Assembly: GCA_937859855.1 (NCBI GenBank)
Contig: CALMAR010000332.1
Coordinates: 1 to 14,578, forward strand
Source of the DNA: an uncultured Kineosporia sp.
GTDB lineage: Bacteria > Actinomycetota > Actinomycetes > Actinomycetales > Kineosporiaceae
Reading direction: 5' to 3'
Length of the DNA stretch: 14,578 nucleotides
The notes under the pieces are model-generated. The model had not been told where the DNA came from. It worked only from the letters and a program-made list of their open reading frames with translations, and made no database searches. Of the stretch, positions 7,030 to 13,355 are shown piece by piece. The translations under genes were made by a program, and so were the position numbers. The stretch's first letter is position 1. The number at the start of each line of letters is the position of its first letter.

Positions 7030-7091
7030 ACAGTTCGGCGCTGCCTGAACAGTTCGGCGCTGCCTGAACAGTTCGGCGCAGCTGAGCCGTT
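7017..7091. repeat. 19-bp tandem repeat, three perfect copies plus one decayed
   Basis: The unit CGGCGCTGCCTGAACAGTT occurs at 7017-7035, 7036-7054 and 7055-7073 without a mismatch. A decayed 18-base fourth copy follows at 7074-7091. Each unit boundary carries GAACAGTTC, a 4-bp inverted repeat around one base. In RNA, GTTCGG of one unit can pair with CTGAAC of the next (one G-U pair, 6-base loop), so the array can fold into tandem hairpins. It lies across the stop codon of the 111-aa gene and 42 bases before the LtrA start. Copy number changes would not alter either protein. Confidence 0.9.
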
Positions 7092-7133
7092 CGGCAGCGA
7101 CTGGCCGCCGTCCCGCATGCCAGGATTCGCAAG

Positions 7134-8345
7134 GTGACGCCGACCTCGCCACCGACCGCCGCGTCCAGCCGCTGGCGGGTGCCGATGACGGCCCGGCCGA
7201 CCAACGAGAGCCACCGCACCTCCACTCCACTGGAGCTGCTGTTCGATCTCACCTTCGTGGTGGCGGTGGCCCAGGCGGCGGTGGCCACAGCGCACAAGCT
7301 GGAAGAGGATCGCCCCGGCCCAGCGCTGGGCTCATTCCTGCTGGTGTTCTTCGCCATCTGGTGGGCCTGGATGAACTTCACCTGGTTCGCCTCGGCCTAC
7401 GACACCGACGACGTCCCCTACCGGTTGCTGACCATGGTGCAGATGGCCGGCGTGCTGATCGTCGCGGCCGGGGTGCCGCAGGCGTTCGAGGGCCGGTTCA
7501 CCGCCGTGGTCATCGGCTACTTCGTGATGCGGATCGCCATGGTGGCGCAGTGGCTGAGGGCCTCCCGATCCGACCCGGAGCACCGGACGGCGACCCGGCG
7601 GTATGCGGGCCTGATCGCCGTCCTTCAGGTCCTCTGGTTGTTCCGGCTGCTGCTGGAGGACCGGCCGGCCGCGGCGGCGCTGTCCTTCATCCTGCTGGCG
7701 CTGGCCGAGATCTCGGTACCGTTCGTGGCCGAGCGGAGCAGCATGACCACCTGGCACCCGCATCACATCGCCGAGCGCTATGGCCTGTTCACCATCATCG
7801 TGCTGGGTGAGTGCGTGGTGTCGGCCACGGTCGCGATCCAGGCGTCCATCGACGAGGCCGGCTGGAGCGCGGACGTCGTGATCGCCTTCATCGCCAGCCT
7901 GATGATCATCTTCGAGCTGTGGTGGCTGTACTTCCTGAAGCCGTCCGGCGAGGGCCTGGCCACGCATCGGCGGTGGTCGTTCTACTGGGGTTACGGGCAC
8001 TTCTTCGTCCACGGCGCCCTCGGTGCGCTGGCGGCCGGCCTGGAAGTGGTGGCTGCCGCCTTGCTGCACCATCTGGAGATCAGCGACCGCGGCGTGGCGC
8101 TGTCGGTGGCGATCCCCGTGGCGTTGTTCATGGTTCTGATCTGGGGCCTGAACGCTCCGCTGCATGCGGCCTCGGTCAGCGCTGGCGGTCCCATCATCGC
8201 GGCAGCGGTGGCGGTGCTGGCGATTGCCGGGCTGCTGCCGGCTGCCGGGGTGAGCCTGCCGTGGACCATCCTGCTGATCGCCGTCCCGCCGATCCCGCTG
8301 ATCGGGTACGCGGTCGCCCGCGGCCCGGCCGGTGGCCTGGTCTGA
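7134..8345 (+). CDS. ltrA: Low temperature requirement A (LtrA) family membrane protein
   Basis: An integral membrane protein of the LtrA family, named from a Listeria gene needed for growth in the cold; its biochemical role is unsettled. Family marks are the N-terminal TPLELLFDLTFVVAVAQ, the conserved HHIAERYGLFTIIVLGE block near the middle, and GYGHFFVHGALGALAAGLE. About ten hydrophobic helices span most of the length. GTG 7134 gives 403 residues and has AGGA 7 bases upstream; CAGGAT also sits 7 bases before it, so it may be leaderless. ATG 7185 (386 residues) gives an N-terminus closer to the family norm and is a fair alternative. The gene follows a 19-bp repeat array and ends in front of an 8-bp repeat array, converging on the PPOX gene. 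Confidence 0.92.
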   Translation: MTPTSPPTAASSRWRVPMTARPTNESHRTSTPLELLFDLTFVVAVAQAAVATAHKLEEDRPGPALGSFLLVFFAIWWAWMNFTWFASAYDTDDVPYRLLTMVQMAGVLIVAAGVPQAFEGRFTAVVIGYFVMRIAMVAQWLRASRSDPEHRTATRRYAGLIAVLQVLWLFRLLLEDRPAAAALSFILLALAEISVPFVAERSSMTTWHPHHIAERYGLFTIIVLGECVVSATVAIQASIDEAGWSADVVIAFIASLMIIFELWWLYFLKPSGEGLATHRRWSFYWGYGHFFVHGALGALAAGLEVVAAALLHHLEISDRGVALSVAIPVALFMVLIWGLNAPLHAASVSAGGPIIAAAVAVLAIAGLLPAAGVSLPWTILLIAVPPIPLIGYAVARGPAGGLV

Positions 8346-8346
8346 G

Positions 8347-8386
8347 GGCTGGACGGCTGGACGGCTGGACGGCTGGACGGCTGGAC
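8347..8386. repeat. 8-bp tandem repeat, five perfect copies
   Basis: GGCTGGAC is repeated five times without a mismatch from 8347 to 8386. It starts 2 bases after the ltrA stop codon and ends 4 bases before the convergent PPOX stop codon, so it fills nearly the whole 44-base spacer. It is outside both coding regions and can vary in copy number without effect on either protein. No strong hairpin is formed by the unit, so it does not look like an ordinary intrinsic terminator. Confidence 0.92.
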
Positions 8387-8389
8387 GGC

Positions 8390-8794
8390 CTACCAGGGTC
8401 CGACGCCGCGAACTCGGGTGGGTGTGATCACGATCCGGTAGCCGGGGCGGCGCCGGGATTCGTCCGGGAAGCCGGAGTCCGGGCCGATGTACTGCACGGC
8501 CAGATGCTGCAGCCACTCGAACGCCCCGCCGCTGATCACCACCGCCTCACCCTCGACCACCAGGTAGTTGGGCAGGCCGCCGGTCGAGCCCTGCGCCTCC
8601 ATCGACAGGCTCACCCGGGGATCACGCCGGACGTTGCGGATCTTGGCCCGCTCGTCCAGCGAAGCGATCACGACGGTGTCGCCCTCCATCCCGGCCCAGA
8701 TCACCGTGGTCTGCGGGCTGCCGTCGGCGTTCAGCGTGGTCAGATGCCCGAGCCGGTTCGAGTCGATGGCCGCGCGGGCCGCGTCGTTCAACAT
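8390..8794 (-). CDS. PPOX-class F420/FMN-dependent oxidoreductase
   Basis: A small split-beta-barrel flavin/deazaflavin protein of 134 residues in the pyridoxamine 5'-phosphate oxidase-like superfamily. Visible family features are GHLTTLNADGSPQTTVIWAG near the N-terminus, the ERAKIRNVRRDPRVSLS stretch that contacts the cofactor phosphate, YLVVEGEAVV, and the C-terminal VRGVGPW typical of the actinobacterial F420 branch. Members reduce or oxidise diverse substrates with F420, FMN or heme. The exact cofactor cannot be read from the window; F420 is favoured by the branch. The ATG at 8794 has GAGGAG 9 bases upstream. It follows the FAD-binding dehydrogenase by 33 bases on the same strand, so one transcript is likely, and the two redox proteins may act on related substrates. 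Confidence 0.88.
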   Translation of the reverse strand: MLNDAARAAIDSNRLGHLTTLNADGSPQTTVIWAGMEGDTVVIASLDERAKIRNVRRDPRVSLSMEAQGSTGGLPNYLVVEGEAVVISGGAFEWLQHLAVQYIGPDSGFPDESRRRPGYRIVITPTRVRGVGPW

Positions 8795-8827
8795 GGGTGA
8801 GACTCCTCGATCGGTGATGGCAGTGGG

Positions 8828-10471
8828 TCAGCGGGCCGCTGATCGGCCGGCGATCCGGCCGGAGAACAGGCAACCGCCCAGAAACGTTCCCTCCAGCGAC
8901 CGATAACCGTGGACGCCGCCGCCGCCGAAACCGGCCACCTCCCCGGCCGCGAACAGACCCGGGATCGGCGCTCCGCCCGGGGCCAGGACGGCCGCATCCA
9001 GGTCGGTCTCGAGGCCCCCCAGCGACTTGCGGGTCAGAATGTGCAGCTTCACCGCGATCAGGGGCCCTGCCTTGGGGTCGAGCAGCCGATGCGGTCTGGC
9101 CACCCGGATCAGCCGGTCGCCGCGGTACCGGCGAGCGCCGCGGACGGCGGTGAGCTGCGCATCCTTGCCGAAGGCGTTCTCCACCTCGCGGTCGCGGGCT
9201 TCGACGATCCGGGTCAGCGCGCCCGGATCGAGCAGCGGATGCCCGGTCAGCCGGTTCATCCCGGCCACCAGGCCGGGCAGGGACGACGCGGTGACGAAGT
9301 CGGCGCCCTTGTTCACGAACGCCTGCACCGGGGCCGGAGCGCCTGGGCGGATCCGGCCCAGTACCTGCCGCCAGTCCCGGCCGGTCAGGTCGGGGTTCTG
9401 CTCCGACCCGGACAGGGCGAACTCGCGTTCGATGATCCGCTGGGTGAGCACGAACCAGGTGTGGGCGTAGCCGGTGGCCACGATGTGTTCCAGCGTGGCC
9501 AGGGTGTCGAAGCCAGGAAAGAGCGGCGCGGGCAGGCGCCGCCCCAGCGCGTCCAGCCAGAGCGACGAGGGACCGGGCAGGATCCGGATCCCATGGCCGG
9601 GCCAGATCGGATCCCAGTTCTGGATGCCCTCGGTGTAGTGCCACATCCGGTCCTCGTTGATCACGCTGGCCCCGGCATCCTGAGTGATCCGCAGCATCCG
9701 CCCGTCGACGTGGGCGGGGACGCCGCACAGCATGCTGGCGGGCGGGCGCCCCATCCGGGCCGGCCAGTTCTTCCGGACCAGGTCGTGGTCACCGCCGATC
9801 CCGCCCGAGGTCACGATCACCGCACCGGCGGCCAGCTCGAAGTCTCCGATGACCGTTCGGGAACTGGGCTGGCCGCGCAGCACGGAACTGGGTTCGAGGA
9901 TCGACCCCCGTACGCCGGTCACGCCAGCGCCGGAGCTGATCAGCTCGTCCACCCGGTGCCGGGCCCGGAAGCTGACCAGTCCGGATTCCATCCCGGCCCG
10001 GACCTGCCGCTCGAACGGCTCGACCACACCCGGCCCGGTCCCCCAGGTGACGTGGAATCGCGGCACCGAGTTGCCGGGCCCGGTCGCCGACGCCCCACCC
10101 CGCTCAGCCCAGCCGACGATCGGAAACAGGCCGATGCCAAGCTCTTTCAGCCAGCCGCGGCTTTCTCCGGCGGCCCATTCGACGTAGGCCTGCGCCCAGC
10201 GCCTGGGCCAGTGGTCCTCTGGCCGGTCGAATCCGGCACTCCCCTGCCAGTCCTGCCAGGCCAGCTCGGCCGAATCCCTGATCCCCATCCGGCGCTGCTC
10301 CGGGGAGTCGACCAGGAACAGGCCGCCGAATGACCAGAACGCCTGGCCGCCGATCGAGTTCTCCGGCTCCTGGTCCAGCAGCAGCACCCGCCGCCCGGCC
10401 TCGGCCAGTTCCGCGGTCGCCACCAGCCCGGCCAGCCCGGCCCCGACCACGATCACGTCCGCGTCAGCCAT
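8828..10471 (-). CDS. FAD-binding dehydrogenase, Rv0785/KstD-like
   Basis: A flavoprotein of 547 residues in the FAD_binding_2 (fumarate reductase/3-ketosteroid dehydrogenase) superfamily. The dinucleotide motif GAGLAG is at 10-15, with the ribose-binding acidic region LLLDQE about 20 residues later. A substrate-capping middle domain follows. The C-terminal GLFAAGEVAGFGGGGVHGYR block, then LEGTFLGGCLFSGRIAG, closes the FAD site. Length and motifs match mycobacterial Rv0785-type proteins annotated simply as FAD-binding dehydrogenases. Steroid 1,2-desaturation is a possibility but is not shown; no other steroid genes are nearby. I start at ATG 10471 because GACAAT lies exactly 7 bases ahead, as for a leaderless mRNA, and it gives MADADVIVVGAG. 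ATG 10480 would add three residues. It precedes the PPOX gene by 33 bases. Confidence 0.92.
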   Translation of the reverse strand: MADADVIVVGAGLAGLVATAELAEAGRRVLLLDQEPENSIGGQAFWSFGGLFLVDSPEQRRMGIRDSAELAWQDWQGSAGFDRPEDHWPRRWAQAYVEWAAGESRGWLKELGIGLFPIVGWAERGGASATGPGNSVPRFHVTWGTGPGVVEPFERQVRAGMESGLVSFRARHRVDELISSGAGVTGVRGSILEPSSVLRGQPSSRTVIGDFELAAGAVIVTSGGIGGDHDLVRKNWPARMGRPPASMLCGVPAHVDGRMLRITQDAGASVINEDRMWHYTEGIQNWDPIWPGHGIRILPGPSSLWLDALGRRLPAPLFPGFDTLATLEHIVATGYAHTWFVLTQRIIEREFALSGSEQNPDLTGRDWRQVLGRIRPGAPAPVQAFVNKGADFVTASSLPGLVAGMNRLTGHPLLDPGALTRIVEARDREVENAFGKDAQLTAVRGARRYRGDRLIRVARPHRLLDPKAGPLIAVKLHILTRKSLGGLETDLDAAVLAPGGAPIPGLFAAGEVAGFGGGGVHGYRSLEGTFLGGCLFSGRIAGRSAAR

Positions 10472-10478
10472 GGCGGTC

Positions 10479-10484
10479 ATTGTC
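10479..10484 (-). promoter_or_regulatory. Possible -10 box of a leaderless FAD-dehydrogenase transcript
   Basis: On the minus strand GACAAT (10484-10479) is followed by exactly 7 bases (GACCGCC) and then ATG at 10471. There is no Shine-Dalgarno sequence before either candidate ATG. The layout repeats the GATAAT-7-ATG arrangement of the DUF6328 gene. The -35 region shows no clear match. If right, this gene has its own promoter, separate from the DUF554 gene 61 bases upstream of the ATG at 10480. Confidence 0.4.
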
Positions 10485-10541
10485 CATCGTCAGCCGCCGG
10501 CCAGGCGATGCCTCAGAACGGGGTCCGGGTCCTGCATGAGG

Positions 10542-11342
10542 TCAGGTCAGGGCGGAGACGACCCAGACGATCAGGGGCGCGACCAGCAACGCGGGCAGAA
10601 GGTCACCGACCGGGACGGACCGGATCCGCAGCAGGCGCAGGCCGATGCCTGCCAGCAGGAGGCCACCGGTTGCGGTGAGTGCGGCGATCTGGGCGTCGGA
10701 GAGAAGGCCACCCAGGGACCAGCCGATGAAGGTCCACAGGCCTTGGTAGACGGCGACAACGATGGCGGAGGCGGCCACGCCCCAGCCGAGGGAAGCGGCG
10801 AAGGCCAGCGACGCGAAGCCGTCGAGGACCGACTTCAGGAGCAGCTGATCGACGCCGCGGCCGAGCCCGTCGGACAGGGCGCCCAGGATGCCGAGCGGTC
10901 CGACGCAGAAGACCAACGAGGCGGTGACGAAACCGTCGACGAAACGGGCGGCTGCGGCTTGCTCGGTTGTCGCGCTAGCGGCGTCTGGCTCCTGGTCCGC
11001 ATCCGCCGTCATCGCGGCGGCCCGGCGGCGGCGCAGGCTGACCGACCGAATGCGTTCGCCCACACCCTCCAGCCTGTCCTCGAAGCGCAGCAGCGAACCG
11101 GCGATGCCGCCGATCAGCACCGACCCCAGGACGACGATGACCGCCCCGGAGCCAACGGCCGCACGCAGGGCGGGATCGGCCACGGCGGCCGCCGACAGCG
11201 CCGCGACGAGCAGGGTAATCAGGCCCAGGCCGTCGGTCACGACATCTCGGGTGCGCTGGGGCAGGCGATGCCCGAGCGCCACACCGGCACCGGAACCGAC
11301 CAGGACACTGGCGACGTTGATCACCGTCCCGGACCCGACCAC
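10542..11342 (-). CDS. DUF554 family membrane protein (YqgA-like)
   Basis: A 266-residue integral membrane protein of the DUF554/YqgA family; function unknown, sometimes described as a putative transporter. The family N-terminus GTVINVASVLVGSGAGVALGH is followed by LPQRTRDVVTDGLGLITLLVAAL. There are about six to seven hydrophobic helices. Between the first and second halves lies a polar, Arg- then Ala/Glu-rich loop (about 90-135) with charged RIRSVSLRRRR, probably cytoplasmic. The second half contains the conserved FCVGPLGILGALSDGL and DGFASLAFAASLGWGV segments. GTG 11342 is chosen because GGGAGG lies 8 bases upstream and it places the family motif at the N-terminus; the frame runs open to 11396. 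It sits between the amidohydrolase and the FAD enzyme on the same strand, with gaps of 142 and about 61 bases. Confidence 0.9.
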   Translation of the reverse strand: MVGSGTVINVASVLVGSGAGVALGHRLPQRTRDVVTDGLGLITLLVAALSAAAVADPALRAAVGSGAVIVVLGSVLIGGIAGSLLRFEDRLEGVGERIRSVSLRRRRAAAMTADADQEPDAASATTEQAAAARFVDGFVTASLVFCVGPLGILGALSDGLGRGVDQLLLKSVLDGFASLAFAASLGWGVAASAIVVAVYQGLWTFIGWSLGGLLSDAQIAALTATGGLLLAGIGLRLLRIRSVPVGDLLPALLVAPLIVWVVSALT

Positions 11343-11484
11343 TCGCTGCGCCTCCCGTCTGCCACCTCGGCTGCCGGCCAGGATACGAATGCGCATCCGC
11401 AGCAGCCTGCCTCGGGCAGGGGCCCGCGTGGCAGGCCGAGGATCCCCCGGGGCTGCAGCCGCCCGAACACGCGTCAGCGGTGCG

Positions 11485-12807
11485 TCACGTCTGACTGCCC
11501 CCCAGGACGTTCTCCCGGGAGGTCCCCAGCTCGGCCAGGAGCTTCGGCAGGTCCACGCCCGCCAGCACGCCGGCCCGTTTCTTGACCTCCCCGCGGACCA
11601 GCACCGTGTCGACGTTGGAGACGTCGGCGATACAGACGACGGTCGCCAGCGGATCGGAGACCGGCGCCGTGTTGATCATGTCCGTCCGGACCAGAACGAT
11701 GTCGGCGTCCAGTCCCTCCTGAATTGCTCCTACCCGGTTCTCCAGGCCGCACACGGCGGCACCGTCGCGAGTGGCGGCCAGAAAGGCGTCCTGCTCCGTG
11801 TACGACGACTCGAAGTCCACCGACTGGTCGTCCGGGAAGGACTGGATCCGGTTCCACGCCAGTGCCTGCCGCATCTGCGTGAACAGGTCCCCGGGGACGG
11901 TGGTCGCCACGTCGGTTCCCAGTCCGGGGCGGACACCGGCGGCGAGCGAACGCAGCATCGGCGGCCGGCCGTGACCCATCACCATCTCCACGAGGGGGGT
12001 GATCGAGACCCGGCCGCCGCTGGCCGCGACGAGCGCGAAGTCCTCGTCCGTCCACGTGTTCGCGTGCACGTACACCGTGTCCGCACCGAGCAGGCCCTGC
12101 TGCTCGAGCTCGGCCACCATCCTCATGTCGAAGCCGGTGACGCGCATGCCCGCATGGACGGAGATGAGCGCGTTGAGCTCCCGGGCCAGCCGCCAGTCGT
12201 GCTCGACGACGTGCGGCAAGGTCATCACGGGGCCTCTGACCGCCAGCGCGAAGGTCAGCAGGCCGGCGTCGGAGGAGAAGTGGGTCTCCCGGACCCGGCG
12301 GGCGTCAGGATGCTCCTTGCCGGAGAAGAACCACCAGCCCTCGAGCGAGGGCGTGCCGTGCCCGTAAACGGCCCGGATTCCCGCCTCCCGCAGCCCTGCG
12401 ACACCGGCGTCGGCATGTTCAGGGGTGTTGTTGCAGTGTGACCAGTCGAAGATCGTCGTGACGCCGGCGTTCAGGGCGTCGAGCGCGCCGGCCAGAGTGC
12501 CGATCCGGATGTCCTCGGGTGTGTACCGCGGTGCCGCCTGGCCGTTGACGGCCTGCAGGTAGCCGCCGAGCGAACAGGACGGCAGCGAGCCCCGCATCGC
12601 GGTCTCCCAGCTGTGACGATGGGTGTCGACGAAGCCGGGTACGACCACGGTGCCGGTCGCGTCGATCACCTCGGCGTCCACTGATTCGCCTGCCGGGCCG
12701 ACGCTCGCGATGGTGCCGTCCACGACCAGCACATCGGTGGCGGCTCGCCCGTGCGGCGCGTCCGGGGTGATGACGGTGCCGTTTCGGATCAACAACCTGG
12801 TGCTCAT
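11485..12807 (-). CDS. Amidohydrolase-family metal-dependent hydrolase
   Basis: A 440-residue TIM-barrel enzyme of the amidohydrolase superfamily (AtzA/TrzN/MTA-deaminase-like branch). Start ATG 12807 has AAGGAG 6 bases upstream. Predicted metal ligands are H63 and H65 (DTHRHSWE), H218 (LISVHAG) and D299 (GLGTDVAT), with H248 (VYVHANTW) as the further active-site histidine. An N-terminal and C-terminal beta sandwich frames the barrel, as usual. In deaminases of this branch a glutamate normally follows the third histidine by three residues; here that position is M221. Chemistry other than classic deamination, or a different proton shuttle, should therefore be considered. The substrate is unknown. 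It is divergent from the small ORF at 13053 across a 245-base spacer with an inverted repeat, and is followed by the DUF554 gene. Confidence 0.9.
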   Translation of the reverse strand: MSTRLLIRNGTVITPDAPHGRAATDVLVVDGTIASVGPAGESVDAEVIDATGTVVVPGFVDTHRHSWETAMRGSLPSCSLGGYLQAVNGQAAPRYTPEDIRIGTLAGALDALNAGVTTIFDWSHCNNTPEHADAGVAGLREAGIRAVYGHGTPSLEGWWFFSGKEHPDARRVRETHFSSDAGLLTFALAVRGPVMTLPHVVEHDWRLARELNALISVHAGMRVTGFDMRMVAELEQQGLLGADTVYVHANTWTDEDFALVAASGGRVSITPLVEMVMGHGRPPMLRSLAAGVRPGLGTDVATTVPGDLFTQMRQALAWNRIQSFPDDQSVDFESSYTEQDAFLAATRDGAAVCGLENRVGAIQEGLDADIVLVRTDMINTAPVSDPLATVVCIADVSNVDTVLVRGEVKKRAGVLAGVDLPKLLAELGTSRENVLGGSQT

Positions 12808-12914
12808 CGGTCTCCTTCGATCGCTGAGCGCTCTGGTTCGACGCCCGGACGCAACTGGGGCCCATCCTGGCTCATCCCTCCGCCCGCTGCTGCCGGACAC
12901 GGGCCCAGCAGCAC

Positions 12915-12968
12915 CCTGAGGCCTGACCGCCCAGCGGCGGCGATCAGCGGTGGATCTAAGGCCTCAGG
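12915..12968. promoter_or_regulatory. 10-bp perfect inverted repeat in a divergent spacer
   Basis: CCTGAGGCCT (12915-12924) and AGGCCTCAGG (12959-12968) are exact reverse complements separated by 34 bases. The centre-to-centre distance is 44 bases, about four helical turns. The element lies between the divergent amidohydrolase (start 12807) and the small ORF (start 13053). A partial copy, CTGAGG, follows at 12971-12976. It could be a paired operator acting on either gene; no family can be assigned. Confidence 0.4.
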
Positions 12969-13052
12969 AGCTGAGGTCCTGCCTGACTGCCGGATCCGGA
13001 GCCGGGTGCTGGCGGACAGGCTGTAAGCACGACATCCACCAAGGAGGACACC

Positions 13053-13355
13053 ATGAGCACCGGAGCCCGGTCTCTACTTCTCAGCCCAGCACTGCACAGC
13101 CCGGCACTGCACAGACAAGTCCTGGGCGGAGTCAGCGTGGACGGATTCCACGGATCACAACTGGACCTGTCCCGCCGGGCCGAGCAGGGCGCCCAGCGCC
13201 AGGCGATCATCCGCTCCGTCCGCGCCCAGCGACGAGCACAGCACACGGCAGCGCGGAACGGATGGGTGACACGATGGACGACGTGGCTGCAGTTCGGAGC
13301 ACGGCACCGTTCATCGGGCGCGACGCCCAGCTCCAGCGCCTGCGTGAACTGCTGA
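13053..13355 (+). CDS. Small basic hypothetical protein, 100 aa
   Basis: The ATG at 13053 is preceded by AAGGAGG ending 6 bases upstream, the best ribosome binding site in the window, so translation is likely. The product is unknown. Near the N-terminus an in-frame 15-bp tandem duplication (13082-13096 and 13097-13111, one mismatch) repeats SPALH. The middle (about 44-70) is helical and very basic, with RRAEQGAQRQ, RSVRAQRRAQ and TWLQFG nearby, which suggests nucleic-acid or membrane binding. No cysteine pair, signal peptide or long hydrophobic span is seen. The last 80 to 95 bases overlap, in another frame, the start of the ATPase gene. The C-terminal third may therefore be poorly conserved, or the ATPase may start by coupling. 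Confidence 0.55.
   Translation: MSTGARSLLLSPALHSPALHRQVLGGVSVDGFHGSQLDLSRRAEQGAQRQAIIRSVRAQRRAQHTAARNGWVTRWTTWLQFGARHRSSGATPSSSACVNC

Noticed and set aside
7017..7091. Tandem repeats as a CRISPR array
   Set aside because: The units are contiguous with no spacers, and no cas gene is present.
7332..8516. Long minus-strand open frame (394 codons) opposite ltrA
   Set aside because: It is antisense to a clear LtrA protein and translates the 8-bp repeats; no domain is seen.
8909..10333. Long plus-strand open frame (474 codons) opposite the FAD dehydrogenase
   Set aside because: The minus strand carries the GAGLAG motif and the full flavoprotein; the plus frame is Gly/Gln/Pro-rich with no motif.
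11406..11420. CCTGCC-TCG-GGCAGG hairpin between the amidohydrolase and DUF554 genes
   Set aside because: A 6-bp stem with no U-tract in 142 bases of GC-rich spacer is weak evidence for a terminator.
10888..12441. Long plus-strand open frame (517 codons) across DUF554 and the amidohydrolase
   Set aside because: It crosses two minus-strand genes with good motifs and their spacer; its composition changes along its length, as in a chance frame.
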